DNA from: CAWDAQ01 sp963800325
GTDB lineage: Bacteria; Actinomycetota; Actinomycetes; Actinomycetales; Dermatophilaceae
Length of the DNA stretch: 64,000 nucleotides
Direction: 5' to 3'
Assembly: GCA_963800325.1 (NCBI GenBank)
Contig: CAWDAQ010000005.1
Span: forward strand, 558,001 to 622,000
How positions within the stretch are numbered: position 1 is the first letter of the stretch; the number at the start of each line of letters is the position of its first letter. Made by a program: the position numbers and the translations under genes. The notes beneath the pieces were generated by a model, which saw nothing but the letters and a program-made list of their open reading frames with translations, was not told where the DNA came from and ran no database searches. This document shows positions 1 to 11,099 of this stretch, piece after piece.

Positions 1-1413
1 GCCCACGCCCGGGGCATCCGGATCATCACCGACCTCGTCATGAACCACACGAGCGACCAGCACCCGTGGTTCCAGGCCTCGCGCAGCGACCCCGAGGGCC
101 CGTTCGGCGACTTCTACGTCTGGTCCGACACCGACGAGAAGTACCCGGACGCGCGGATCATCTTCGTCGACACCGAGGTGTCGAACTGGACCTTCGACCC
201 GGTCCGGCGGCAGTTCTTCTGGCACCGGTTCTTCTCCCACCAGCCCGACCTCAACTTCGAGAACCCGGCCGTCCACGAGGCGATGTTCGACGTCGTCCGG
301 TTCTGGATGGACCTCGGCATCGACGGGTTCCGGCTCGACGCGGTCCCCTACCTCTACGAGGAGGAGGGGCACAACGGCGAGAACCACCCCCGCACCCACG
401 AGTTCCTCGCCTCGCTGCGGGCGATGGTCGACGAGGAGTACCCGGGCCGGGTGCTGCTCGCCGAGGCCAACCAGATGCCCGAGGAGGTCGTCGACTACTT
501 CGGGACCGAGGAGGCCCCGGAGTGCCAGATGTGCTTCCACTTCCCCGTCATGCCGCGGATCTTCTACTCCCTGCGCGAGGAGAAGGCCGCACCGGTCATC
601 GACATCATGGAGCAGACCCCGCCGATCCCGAGGGGCAGCCAGTGGGGGACGTTCCTGCGCAACCACGACGAGCTCACCCTCGAGATGGTCAGCCCGGAGG
701 AGCGGGTCGCGATGTACGGCTGGTACGCCCCGGACCCGCGGATGCGCGCCAACATCGGCATCCGGCGGCGGCTCGCCCCGCTGCTCGACAACTCCCGCGC
801 GGAGATCGAGCTCATCAACGCCCTGCTGCTCTCGCTGCCCGGCAGCCCCTGCCTGTACTACGGCGACGAGGTCGGCATGGGCGACAACATCTGGCTCACC
901 GACCGGGACGCGGTCCGCACCCCGATGCAGTGGTCCCCCGACCGCAACTCGGGCTTCTCCAGCGCCGACCCGGGCAAGCTCTACCTGCCGGTCATCAGCT
1001 CGCTCGTCTACCACTACAACAACATCAACGTCGAGGCCCAGATGGCCAGCAGCGCCTCGCTGCTGCACTGGACCCGGGCGATGCTCGCGGTCCGCAAGCA
1101 GCACCCGGTGTTCGGGCTCGGGTCGTTCGAGACCGCCCGGGCCGACAACGACGCCGTGCTCGCCTACCTGCGCCGGGTCGGCGAGGAGGAGGCGAACCTC
1201 GACGAGGACGAGCGCGAGACCGTGCTCTGCGTCAACAACCTCGCGAGCCGGCCGCAGGCGAGCGTCGTCCAGCTCCCCGACCGGTACGCCGGGGCGTCGG
1301 TCAAGGACATCTTCGGGGGCAGCCGCTTCCCCGGGGTCGACGACGGCGCCCGGCTCACCCTCACCATGGGCTCGCGGGACTTCTTCTGGCTGAAGCTGAC
1401 CGAGCGGGAGTGA
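1..1413 (+). CDS. treS: Trehalose synthase (maltose alpha-D-glucosyltransferase), 5' end cut off
   Basis: GH13 enzyme that interconverts maltose and trehalose in the cytoplasm. The frame is open from base 1, so the N-terminus (roughly 110-130 residues by family length) lies outside the window; 470 codons are visible. Visible catalytic signatures are GFRLDAVP (nucleophile Asp), LLAEANQMPEE (acid/base Glu) and RNHDEL (third acidic site), followed by a C-terminal beta-domain. It is followed directly by mak and glgB, the arrangement of the TreS-Mak-GlgE route in which trehalose-derived maltose is phosphorylated and polymerised. glgE itself is not visible and may lie upstream. The assignment to TreS rather than another GH13 enzyme rests on the mak neighbour and overall sequence. 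Confidence 0.93.
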   Translation, partial: AHARGIRIITDLVMNHTSDQHPWFQASRSDPEGPFGDFYVWSDTDEKYPDARIIFVDTEVSNWTFDPVRRQFFWHRFFSHQPDLNFENPAVHEAMFDVVRFWMDLGIDGFRLDAVPYLYEEEGHNGENHPRTHEFLASLRAMVDEEYPGRVLLAEANQMPEEVVDYFGTEEAPECQMCFHFPVMPRIFYSLREEKAAPVIDIMEQTPPIPRGSQWGTFLRNHDELTLEMVSPEERVAMYGWYAPDPRMRANIGIRRRLAPLLDNSRAEIELINALLLSLPGSPCLYYGDEVGMGDNIWLTDRDAVRTPMQWSPDRNSGFSSADPGKLYLPVISSLVYHYNNINVEAQMASSASLLHWTRAMLAVRKQHPVFGLGSFETARADNDAVLAYLRRVGEEEANLDEDERETVLCVNNLASRPQASVVQLPDRYAGASVKDIFGGSRFPGVDDGARLTLTMGSRDFFWLKLTERE

Positions 1414-1415
1414 CC

Positions 1416-2842
<1,427 letters not shown>

Positions 2843-2846
<4 letters not shown>

Positions 2847-5203
2847 CACCCCCCACCCCTGCAGGAGCCCTCCCGGGCGCCCTGTGGTCCGTCGCCAACG
2901 GACGCCACCAGCAACCACACGACCTGCTCGGCCAGCACCTCGAGGAGGACGGCCTGCGGGTACGTGTCCTCCGCCCGCTGGCGAGCTCGGTCCGGGTCCG
3001 CTTCGAGGACCGCGAGGTCCTCGACCTCAGCCACGAGGCCGAGGGGGTCTGGACCGGGCTGCGGCCCGGCGCCGACCGGACGATGGACTACCGGGTCCTC
3101 ACGACGTGGTCCGACGGCGTCGAGCACGAGCAGGACGACCCGTACCGGTTCGCCCCGACGCTCGGCGACATGGACCGGCACCTGGTCAACGAGGGCCGGC
3201 ACGAGCAGCTCTGGAGCGTCCTCGGGGCGCACGTGCGCGAGTACGAGGGCCCGCTCGGCACGGTCCGCGGCACCTCGTTCGCGGTGTGGGCCCCGCGGGC
3301 GAAGGCGGTCCACGTCGTCGGCGACTTCAACGGCTGGGACGAGCGGGTCCACCCGATGAGGCTGCTCGGAACCTCCGGCATCTGGGAGCTGTTCATCCCG
3401 GGAATCGGCGAGGGGACGGTGTACAAGTACGCGATCCGCGGTGCCGACGACGTCGTCCGGCAGAAGGCCGACCCGCTGGCCCGCCGCACCGAGGCCCCGC
3501 CGGCGACCGGCTCGGTCGTCGACGCGACCCACCACGAGTGGGACGACGGGGAGTGGATGACCCACCGCGCCGACCGGCCCGCCCACGCGGCGCCGATGAG
3601 CATCTACGAGGTCCACCTCGGCTCGTGGCGGCAGGGCTCCTCCTACCGCGACCTCGCCGAGCACCTCGTCAACTACGTCAGCGACCTCGGGTTCACCCAC
3701 GTCGAGCTCCTCCCGCCCATGGAGCACCCGTACGGGCCGTCGTGGGGCTACCAGGTCACCGGCTACTACGCGCCGACCGCCCGGTTCGGCACGCCGGACG
3801 ACTTCCGGTACCTCGTCGACGCCCTCCACCGCGCCGGCATCGGAGTCCTCGTCGACTGGGTGCCGGCGCACTTCCCCAAGGACGAGTGGGCGCTCGCCCG
3901 CTTCGACGGGCTGCCGCTCTACGAGCACCCGGACCCGCGCCGCGGGGACCAGCCGGACTGGGGCACCCACGTGTTCGACTTCGGCCGGCTCGAGGTGCGC
4001 AACTTCCTCGTCGCGAACGCGCTGTACTGGCTCGAGGAGTTCCACATCGACGGCCTGCGGGTCGACGCGGTCGCCTCGATGCTCTACCTCGACTACTCCC
4101 GCAAGGACGGGGAGTGGATCCCGAACCGGCACGGCGGCCGGGAGAACCTCGAGGCGATCGGGCTGCTGCAGGAGGCCAACGCGACCGCGTACCGCCGGGT
4201 GCCCGGCATCGTCACCGCCGCCGAGGAGTCCACCTCGTGGCCGGGGGTGACCAAGTCGACCGAGACCGGCGGCCTCGGCTTCGGCTTCAAGTGGAACATG
4301 GGCTGGATGAACGACACCCTCCGCTACCTCGGGGAGGACCCGGTCCACCGGCAGTACCACCACAACCTGCTGACGTTCTCGCTGATGTACGCCTACAGCG
4401 AGAACTACGTGCTGCCGATCAGCCACGACGAAGTCGTCCACGGCAAGGGCTCCCTGCTGCGGAAGATCCCGGGCAGCCAGTACGACCAGCTCGCGACGCT
4501 GCGGGCCTATCTCGCCTACATCTGGGCCCACCCCGGCAAGCAGCTGCTGTTCATGGGGTGCGAGTTCGCCCAGTCCGACGAATGGGCCGACGGGCGCAGC
4601 CTCGACTGGTGGCTGCTGGACCACGCGGCGCACTACCGGGTGCACAACCTCGTCAAGCAGCTCAACGCGACCTACCGGGAGACCGACGCGCTCTGGGCGC
4701 TCGACACCGAGCCGGCCGGGTTCGAGTGGCTCAACGCCGACGACAACGCCGGCAACACCCTCTCCTTCCTCCGCTTCGGCTCCTCCGACCGGGGCTCGGG
4801 CACAGTGCTCGCCGCGGTCGTCAACTTCGGCGGCACGGGCCGGGACTACCTGCGGATCGGTCTCCCCAGGCCCGGGAGCTGGAAGGTCGTGCTCGACACC
4901 GCGGGCTACGACGAGCACGGCTCGCCGTCGCAGGCCGACGTCGTCGTCGAGGCCGAGGACACGCCGTGGGACAACCAGCCGTGCTCGGCCCGGGTCCACG
5001 TCGCGAAGCTCTCCGCCCTCTACCTCGTGCCGGAGGACCAGCCGTCCTCGCGCGTCGGCACGGGCGGGTCGGCCGAGGAGGAGGAGCCGTCGGTGGCCGA
5101 GAGCATCGCCGAGCCGGTCCGCCGGGCCGCGACGAGCACGGCCCGCAAGGCCGCCGACACCGCGAGGAGGGCCACCCGGCCGTCGTCGAAGGAGGACTCG
5201 TGA
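2843..5203 (+). CDS. glgB: 1,4-alpha-glucan branching enzyme
   Basis: Cytoplasmic GH13 enzyme that introduces alpha-1,6 branches into linear glucan during glycogen synthesis. It is 786 aa with two N-terminal CBM48-like beta-domains (about 20-230), then a catalytic barrel with nucleophile D408 (in RVDAVASM), acid/base E461 (in TAAEEST) and the HDEVVHGK loop. The GTG start overlaps the mak stop and is preceded by AAGGAGG with a seven-base spacer, the strongest ribosome site of the operon. After the normal end (about residue 735) it carries an extra tail of about 50 residues: an acidic stretch, then an Ala/Arg/Lys-rich segment that could form a basic amphipathic helix. The tail's role is unknown. 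Confidence 0.95.
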
Positions 5204-6843
5204 GCGACCCCCGCGCAGGAACCCCCGCGCAGCCGTCGGACCTGGTCGACCTCGCCCACCTCGTCACGGCGTACTACACCTCCGTGCCGGACCCGGAGAA
5301 CGCCGACGAGCAGGTGGCGTTCGGCACCTCCGGGCACCGCGGGTCGAGCCTGCGGAACGCCTTCACCGAGACGCACATCCTCGCGACGACGCAGGCGATC
5401 GTCGACTACCGCTCCTCGGAGGGCATCGACGGCCCGCTGTTCCTCGCCCGGGACACCCACGGGCTCTCGGAGCCGGCGTGGGCGTCCGCGCTCGAGGTGC
5501 TGGCCGCCAACGACGTCACCGTGCTCGTCGACGACCGGGACGGCTACACCCCGACCCCGGCGCTCTCCCACGCGGTGCTGCGGGCGAACTCGGCCCGGAC
5601 GGTCGGCAGCGGGCTCGCCGACGGGATCGTCGTCACCCCGTCGCACAACCCGCCGGCGGACGGCGGCTTCAAGTACAACCCGCCGCACGGCGGCCCGGCG
5701 GACTCGGACGCGACCCGCGTCATCGCCGCCCGGGCCAACGAGCACATCCGCTCCGGGCTCGCCGAGGTCCGGCGGGTCCCGTTCGCGCGCGCCCGGGCGG
5801 CCGCCGAGGGCTACGACTTCCTCGGCGGCTACGTCGACGACCTCCCCTCGGTCGTCGACCTCGCCAAGGTGCGCGAGGCGGGGATCCGCGTGGGCGCCGA
5901 CCCGCTCGGCGGGGCCTCGGTGGCGTACTGGGGCGAGATCGCCGACCGGCACGGCATCGACCTCACCGTCGTCAACCCGCTCGTCGACGCGACCTGGCGG
6001 TTCATGACGCTCGACTGGGACGGCAAGATCCGGATGGACTGCTCCTCCCCGTCGGCGATGGCCTCCCTCATCGAGCGCCGGAGCGAGTACGACCTCGCCA
6101 CCGGCAACGACGCCGACGCCGACCGGCACGGCATCGTCACCCCGGACGCCGGGCTGATGAACCCGAACCACTTCCTCGCCGTCGCCATCGAGTACCTCTA
6201 CGGCGGCGCCCGCCCGGGGTGGCCGGAGGAGACGGTCATCGGCAAGACGCTCGTGTCCTCCTCGATGATCGACAAGGTCGCAGGCGCGCTCGGGCGTCCC
6301 CTGATGGAGGTCCCGGTCGGGTTCAAGTGGTTCGTCCCCGGCCTGCTCGAGGGCTCGTGCGGCTTCGGCGGCGAGGAGAGCGCCGGCGCCTCCTTCCTGC
6401 GCACCGACGGCTCGGTGTGGACGACCGACAAGGACGGGATCCTGCTCGCCCTGCTCGCCTCGGAGATCCTCGCGGCGACCGGGTCGAGCCCGAGCGAGCA
6501 CTACGCCCGGCTGACGCAGCGGCACGGCGACCCGGCCTACGCCCGGATCGACGCCCCCGCCGACCGGTCGGCGAAGGCCAAGCTCGCGGCGCTGTCCCCG
6601 GACGACGTCACCGCCGACACCCTCGCCGGGGAGCCGATCACCGGGACCCTCACCGAGGCCCCGGGCAACGGCGCGAAGATCGGCGGGCTCAAGGTGACGA
6701 CGGAGAGCGCGTGGTTCGCCGCGCGCCCGTCGGGCACCGAGGACGTGTACAAGATCTACGCCGAGTCCTTCCAGGGTCCCGAGCACCTCGCCCGGGTCCA
6801 GGAGGAGGCCCGCGAGGTCGTCGCCGCCGCCCTCGACGGCTGA
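5200..6843 (+). CDS. pgm: Phosphoglucomutase (alpha-D-glucose-specific)
   Basis: Interconverts glucose-1-phosphate and glucose-6-phosphate, joining glycogen turnover to glycolysis. It is 547 aa, practically the length of E. coli Pgm. Signatures: TPSHNPP with phosphoserine S148, metal-binding loop DADADRHG, sugar-recognition GGEESAGASF, and the C-terminal phosphate loop RPSGTEDVYK. The GTG start overlaps the glgB stop (GTGA), with GGAGGA upstream inside glgB. It is the last gene of the treS-mak-glgB-pgm operon and is followed by a strong hairpin. Confidence 0.96.
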   Translation: MSDPRAGTPAQPSDLVDLAHLVTAYYTSVPDPENADEQVAFGTSGHRGSSLRNAFTETHILATTQAIVDYRSSEGIDGPLFLARDTHGLSEPAWASALEVLAANDVTVLVDDRDGYTPTPALSHAVLRANSARTVGSGLADGIVVTPSHNPPADGGFKYNPPHGGPADSDATRVIAARANEHIRSGLAEVRRVPFARARAAAEGYDFLGGYVDDLPSVVDLAKVREAGIRVGADPLGGASVAYWGEIADRHGIDLTVVNPLVDATWRFMTLDWDGKIRMDCSSPSAMASLIERRSEYDLATGNDADADRHGIVTPDAGLMNPNHFLAVAIEYLYGGARPGWPEETVIGKTLVSSSMIDKVAGALGRPLMEVPVGFKWFVPGLLEGSCGFGGEESAGASFLRTDGSVWTTDKDGILLALLASEILAATGSSPSEHYARLTQRHGDPAYARIDAPADRSAKAKLAALSPDDVTADTLAGEPITGTLTEAPGNGAKIGGLKVTTESAWFAARPSGTEDVYKIYAESFQGPEHLARVQEEAREVVAAALDG

Positions 6844-6862
6844 CCGCTCCCGGCCCCCTCGT

Positions 6863-6911
6863 CCCTCGCCGCGCGACTCCCGGGTGCCCGGGGAGGTCGT
6901 CGCGGCGAGGG
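6863..6911. terminator. Long hairpin between convergent pgm and ATP-grasp genes
   Basis: The outer arms CCCTCGCCGCG and CGCGGCGAGGG pair perfectly (11 bp). The inner CGAC/GTCG and TCCCGGG/CCCGGGGA segments continue the stem. It has no U-tract, as is common for actinobacterial hairpin terminators, and it lies between two convergent genes, so it can serve both strands. Confidence 0.75.
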
Positions 6912-6936
6912 GGCTGTGACAGCCGCCCGGGACGGC

Positions 6937-8193
6937 CTAGGGGGCGTGGGTGCCGAGGCGCTGGCGCTCCTCGTCGACCCAGAGCCGGACGAGGCCGGCG
7001 AAGTGGGCCTCGAACCGGTCCCACTCGTGCTGCGGGTACCCGGAGCGGACGGTGTCGCGCAGGAGCTGCCAGAACTGCGGCGAGTCGACCCACTCCAGGA
7101 CCATCTCGTCGACGTGCGGCAGCGACGTCGCGCAGAAGTCCTCGTAGCGCTCCCGCTCGAAGTAGTCGTCGGCGAGTGCCTGGTAGGCCCCGAGCCGGGC
7201 GGCGTCGTCGAGGCCGGGGTCGTCGGCGACCGCGAACCACTCGGCCGCGTCGACCTGGGCGTGGGCGGTCCGGCCCGTGACCGCGCAGAACACCGACCAC
7301 CGCAGCAGCGCCTTCATCGCCCACGGGAAGTAGTAGTGCAGCGAGGTGAGCGCGACGTCGGGGCAGGCGTTGGCGTAGTCGATGGGGTGGACGACGCCGT
7401 CCTTGACGAGCATCTCGCAGGAGTTGAACTCCCAGCGGAAGAACGCGTTGACCGTCTGCGCGATCGTCACCGCCTCGGCCCCGACCTCGGGGCTGAGGAA
7501 GTCGTGGTCGACGGCGTAGCGGGAGTGCATCGGCTCGTCGGGACGGAACCGCACGACCATGGTCTCCGGGCCGATCGTCAGCGCCCGGGCGAAGACGTCG
7601 TAGCCGTCGACCGCCTTCTGCAGGTGCATGAGCATCTCGCCGGACTCGTCGTAGGCCCGGTGCAGGTCCTCGCGACCGGTGATCATCGACACCCCGCGCC
7701 AGGCGCCCCCGTCGAACGGCTTCATCACCATCGGGTAGCCGAGGTCGTCGGCGATCGCGTCGAGGTCGAACTCCCGGTTGTACCGCGCCGAGGTGTAGGC
7801 CCAGCGGGCGTTGTCGACGGGGTTCTTGTACGGCACGAGGACGGTGTCGGGGACGTTCATCCGCAGCCGCATGAGCGCGCAGTACGCCGAGTGCTTCTCC
7901 ATCGACTGGAACGTGAACGGGCTGTTGAGCAGGTACACGTCGTTCATCAGCGCGGCCTTCTTCAGCCACTCGCGCGGGTGGTAGTACCAGTGCGCGAGCC
8001 GGTCGATGACGAGGTCGTGCCGCACCGGGTCGCGCAGGTCGAAGGGCTCGATCGTCACCCGCTCGGTGCTGATGCCGTGCTCGCTCCCGTCGGGGGCCCG
8101 CACGACGCCGAGCCGGGAGGCGAGCGTCTCGAACGCGGTCGGCCAGTCCTCCTCGGCACCGAGCAGCAGCCCGATGAGGTGGTCGGTGGTCAT
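6937..8193 (-). CDS. ATP-grasp-family ligase of unknown substrate
   Basis: 418 aa. The central region (about 130-300) has ATP-grasp features: YPMVMKPFDGGAWRGV (nucleotide-binding Lys and Gly-rich loop), a second strand with FARALTIGPETMVVRFRP, and the metal-binding strand around VHPIDYANACPD. No lipoyl, biotin or ribosomal-modification domain is attached, so the acceptor is not predictable. ATG at 8193 is chosen because GAGGAG lies five bases before it; the in-frame GTG at 8199 overlaps that ribosome site. It is last in a minus-strand series after two alpha/beta-hydrolases (gap 82 bp). ATP-grasp enzymes usually join a carboxylate to an amine or thiol, so the esterases may supply or trim the substrate; this is inference. 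Confidence 0.75.
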   Translation of the reverse strand: MTTDHLIGLLLGAEEDWPTAFETLASRLGVVRAPDGSEHGISTERVTIEPFDLRDPVRHDLVIDRLAHWYYHPREWLKKAALMNDVYLLNSPFTFQSMEKHSAYCALMRLRMNVPDTVLVPYKNPVDNARWAYTSARYNREFDLDAIADDLGYPMVMKPFDGGAWRGVSMITGREDLHRAYDESGEMLMHLQKAVDGYDVFARALTIGPETMVVRFRPDEPMHSRYAVDHDFLSPEVGAEAVTIAQTVNAFFRWEFNSCEMLVKDGVVHPIDYANACPDVALTSLHYYFPWAMKALLRWSVFCAVTGRTAHAQVDAAEWFAVADDPGLDDAARLGAYQALADDYFERERYEDFCATSLPHVDEMVLEWVDSPQFWQLLRDTVRSGYPQHEWDRFEAHFAGLVRLWVDEERQRLGTHAP

Positions 8194-8220
8194 GCACACT
8201 CCTCGATGTCGATGACTGTC

Positions 8221-8260
8221 GGTCTCTGTGGTCGCTGTCGGGTCTCGGTGGTCGCGGTCG
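8221..8260. repeat. Imperfect 20-bp tandem repeat in the esterase to ATP-grasp gap
   Basis: GGTCTCTGTGGTCGCTGTCG is followed at once by GGTCTCGGTGGTCGCGGTCG (18 of 20 identical), then a partial third copy. It occupies most of the 82-bp gap before the ATP-grasp gene and could be a binding site or replication slippage. Confidence 0.6.
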
Positions 8261-8275
8261 CTCGGTCGCCGTCGG

Positions 8276-9022
8276 TCACACGAAGCGTGGCAGATGGTGG
8301 GCGAGCTGGCGCGCCCACCACGGCCAGTCGTGCGCGGAGTCGTGGCCCCAGAGGTCGAGCTCGTGCCGGATCTGCTTCTCGCGGAGCACGTCGGCGAACG
8401 CGAGCGTCGAGGGCAGCGCCCGGGTCGGCTGGACCTCCCAGGCCCCCTGGCCGCAGACGAGCAGCACCGAGACCCGCTGGCGCAGCCACGCCAGGTGGGC
8501 GTCGTGGGCGCCGCGCAGGTAGGCCATCGGGTTGGCGTAGTAGGTCTCGTCGGCGAGCTCGCCCCAGCCCCGGAACGTCGACGGGTCGTAGGTGCCCGAC
8601 AGCCCGACGGCGAGCGGCACGAGGTCGGCCCGCTTCAGGGTGAGGTCGACCGCGTGGTAGGCGCCGAGGGAGGCGCCGGCGGCGATGACGTCGCCCCCGC
8701 CCCCGGCGAACTGGACCTCGACCCACGGCAGGACCTCGTCGACGAGCCAGGCGTGGTAGCGCCCGTGCCGCCGGGCCCGCTCCTCGGTGGGCTGGTCGTG
8801 CGCCGACCACGTCCACGCGTCGAGGCTGTCGACGCAGACCACGCTCACCCGCCCGGCGTCGAGGAGGTCGCCGACCGCCTCGAGCATCCCCCGCTCGGCG
8901 AAGTCCTCGGCCCGGCCGGCCTCGGTGGGGAACCACAGCAGGGGACGGCCGTGGTTGCCGTGCCGGATCACGTTCAGGCGCCGGTCCGTGCCGGGGACGG
9001 GGAGGGTGGCGCGCGTCGACAT
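8276..9022 (-). CDS. Alpha/beta-hydrolase esterase (putative esterase family)
   Basis: 248 aa, a compact alpha/beta-hydrolase resembling the D-esterase/putative-esterase family. Nucleophile S118 sits in the elbow AAGASLGAYH and the likely catalytic His in GHDSAHDW near the C-terminus. There is no signal peptide, so it is probably cytoplasmic. The ATG is preceded by GAGGATGAG and lies four bases after the stop of the upstream esterase, so the two are co-translated. Two different esterases beside an ATP-grasp ligase suggest a shared small-molecule pathway, but the substrate is unknown. Confidence 0.8.
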   Translation of the reverse strand: MSTRATLPVPGTDRRLNVIRHGNHGRPLLWFPTEAGRAEDFAERGMLEAVGDLLDAGRVSVVCVDSLDAWTWSAHDQPTEERARRHGRYHAWLVDEVLPWVEVQFAGGGGDVIAAGASLGAYHAVDLTLKRADLVPLAVGLSGTYDPSTFRGWGELADETYYANPMAYLRGAHDAHLAWLRQRVSVLLVCGQGAWEVQPTRALPSTLAFADVLREKQIRHELDLWGHDSAHDWPWWARQLAHHLPRFV

Positions 9023-9026
9023 GGGC

Positions 9027-10079
9027 TCATCCTCGCGCCTGCGGCCAGCACGCGTGGAGCAGTTGGGTCAGAGCGGGGTCGAGTGCGTCCCGCCAGGCGG
9101 TGTAGTTGTGGAGGTCGGGCAGCGTCCGGTAGGTCACGGTGTGCCCGGCGCGGCGGAGGGCGGCGGCCATGTCGGCGTTGTTCGCCGCGTTCTCCTCCAG
9201 GGCCCCGCACGTCATCGAGACCGCCAGGGGGTGGGCGACCTCGCGGGTGTCGAGGATCCCCGCGACCGTGTGCGAGATGCGCCCGAAGTGGCGGAAGCCG
9301 GACTCGGAGTCGTCGTGACGGACCTGGAAGAACGACCCGCTCTGGGCGAGCACGCCGCCGACGAGCGGGGCGGCGCGCAGGCCGGCGAGCAGCGCGGTGA
9401 GCCCGCCCAGGCTCGCGCCGACCGCGACGACCGGGCCCTGCACCGCGTACCGGGTGGTGAGGCGGCGCAGCGCCTCCTCGACCCCGGTGCGCAGGTAGCG
9501 GGGGGACGCGCTGTACCACGCGTCCCGCTCGACCGGGTGCAGCAGCGCGACCCGGTGCTGCGGCAGCGTCCCGCTCGCGATGTGGGCGGCGCTGTAGCGG
9601 GTCAGGGCCGCGCGCTCGTCGTACTCGGGGCCGTCGTGGACGACGAGGAGGGGCATCGGGTCCCGGCGCGTGGCACCGGCCGGCGACCAGACCGTGACCG
9701 GGACCGGGGTCTCGGTCTCACCGCGCACCCGGACCCGCTCCCGCGTGCCCCCGACGGCCGGCCCGTCGAGCCAGGCCGGCGGGGCGTAGCCGGGCATCTC
9801 GAGGACGGACCGCCGGCCGAACGCGGTCGAGACGGTCGCCGGGTTCCCGGGATCGGTCACGGTCTCGGGCTCGGCCCCCGGGCGCTCGACGCGCAGCCGG
9901 TACTCCACCCGCTGCAGCGGGGGCCGGGGCAGGAGCAGCTCCCAGCCCTCCCCCGACCGGGCGAAGGCACGCGGACCGGGGACCGCGGGGTCGCAGTCGA
10001 GGACCACGGCGCTCGCGCCCGGCACGTCGGCGACCCCGACGGCGAGGAGCACCTCGTCGCCGTCGACCTCGGCGGTCAC
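9027..10079 (-). CDS. Enterochelin-esterase-like (Fes-type) alpha/beta-hydrolase
   Basis: 350 aa with the two-part layout of Fes-like esterases: an N-terminal beta-sandwich (about 1-110) and a hydrolase domain with nucleophile S223 (VGASLGG) and probable catalytic H324 (PDLHNY). No signal peptide is seen. The GTG start lies one base after the stop of the thioredoxin-like gene and has only a weak ribosome site, which suggests translational coupling. No siderophore synthesis gene is in the window, so true enterobactin hydrolysis is not supported. It more likely acts on an ester made by, or fed to, the ATP-grasp partner. Confidence 0.8.
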   Translation of the reverse strand: MTAEVDGDEVLLAVGVADVPGASAVVLDCDPAVPGPRAFARSGEGWELLLPRPPLQRVEYRLRVERPGAEPETVTDPGNPATVSTAFGRRSVLEMPGYAPPAWLDGPAVGGTRERVRVRGETETPVPVTVWSPAGATRRDPMPLLVVHDGPEYDERAALTRYSAAHIASGTLPQHRVALLHPVERDAWYSASPRYLRTGVEEALRRLTTRYAVQGPVVAVGASLGGLTALLAGLRAAPLVGGVLAQSGSFFQVRHDDSESGFRHFGRISHTVAGILDTREVAHPLAVSMTCGALEENAANNADMAAALRRAGHTVTYRTLPDLHNYTAWRDALDPALTQLLHACWPQARG

Positions 10080-10080
10080 C

Positions 10081-11013
10081 TCAGAACAGCGCGCTCATGA
10101 GCGCGGTGCGCCCCTTGCGCACCCGCTCGTCCTGCGGACCCACCACCGCGAACAACCCGACGAGATGAATGCGCACGCGCTCGCGGTCCTCGCCCGCCGT
10201 GGCGCGGACGAGGTCGATGAGCCTCAGGAAGGAGTCCTCGACGTGGCCGCCGAGCAGGTCGAGGTCGGCGACGAGGAGCTGGGCGTCGATGTCGGTGGGG
10301 TCCTCGGCCGCCGCGGCCCGGGCCCGCTCGACGTCGGCGCCCTGGGTCCGCTCGAGCAGGCCCACCTGGGCGAGGCCGAGCTCGGCGTCGGCGTCGGCGG
10401 GGTTCTCCTTCAGCGCCTGGCGGTAGGCCGCGGTGGCGGCGTCGAAGTCGCCCCGCTCGATCGCCTCGAACGCCTGCTGGTGCAGCGGCGGGAGCTCGGG
10501 CTCCTCCTCGCCGCCGTCCCCGGCCGGGGGGCCGAGGTCGACCCGACCGGTCACGCCGTGCTGGGCGGCGAGCTTGAGCAGCTCGTCGACGTAGGCCCGG
10601 ACCTGCTGGGCGGGCTGGGCACCGGCGAACAGCGGCACGGGCTGGCCCTGGACGAGCCCGATCGTCACCGGGACCTGCTGGGCCTGGAACGCCTGGGCGA
10701 GGCCGGGGTTGGCCTCGACGTCGATGGAGACGACCTGGAGGGCTCCCTCGAGGGCGACCGCGACGTCGACGACGGTGCGCAGGTAGTCCGCGGACTGGGC
10801 CTGACGGCCCGACCACAGCACGACCACGGCCGGCACGCTCGTCGTGGCCTCGACGACCTGTTGGAAGTTGCTGTCGGTCCCCTCGACGACGAGGCCCTCC
10901 GGGACGCCGCCGGCCGCCGGGGCACCGCCCGACCGGCCCGCCGACCGGTTGCCGAGTCCGGACAGGTCGACGGCCCCGCGCAGGGCCTCTCCGCTCACTG
11001 GCTGGTCACTCAT
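10081..11013 (-). CDS. Thioredoxin-fold/TPR protein (YbbN/CnoX-like), redox-inactive
   Basis: 310 aa. A Gly/Ala-rich N-terminus is followed by a thioredoxin fold (about 48-155) and C-terminal tetratricopeptide-like helices (about 180-300) with QALKENPADADAELGLAQ. This is the architecture of CnoX/YbbN chaperedoxins. The position of the CXXC active site reads WSGRQAQS with no cysteine, so disulfide chemistry is excluded and a holdase or adaptor role fits. The ATG has CACAAT seven bases upstream, consistent with a near-leaderless start. The one-base gap to the esterase downstream suggests it heads that operon. Confidence 0.88.
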   Translation of the reverse strand: MSDQPVSGEALRGAVDLSGLGNRSAGRSGGAPAAGGVPEGLVVEGTDSNFQQVVEATTSVPAVVVLWSGRQAQSADYLRTVVDVAVALEGALQVVSIDVEANPGLAQAFQAQQVPVTIGLVQGQPVPLFAGAQPAQQVRAYVDELLKLAAQHGVTGRVDLGPPAGDGGEEEPELPPLHQQAFEAIERGDFDAATAAYRQALKENPADADAELGLAQVGLLERTQGADVERARAAAAEDPTDIDAQLLVADLDLLGGHVEDSFLRLIDLVRATAGEDRERVRIHLVGLFAVVGPQDERVRKGRTALMSALF

Positions 11014-11099
11014 ACCCCCGATTGTGGCGCATCGCCGCGGGAGCGGTGTCGGCCGGTGCCGTGCCCGCGCCACGGCCGGGGGTCGGGCCCCGCGGCGCG

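Noticed and set aside
9027..10079. Siderophore (enterobactin) utilisation by the Fes-like esterase
   Set aside because: No catecholate synthesis, transport or receptor genes are nearby; only the fold is similar.
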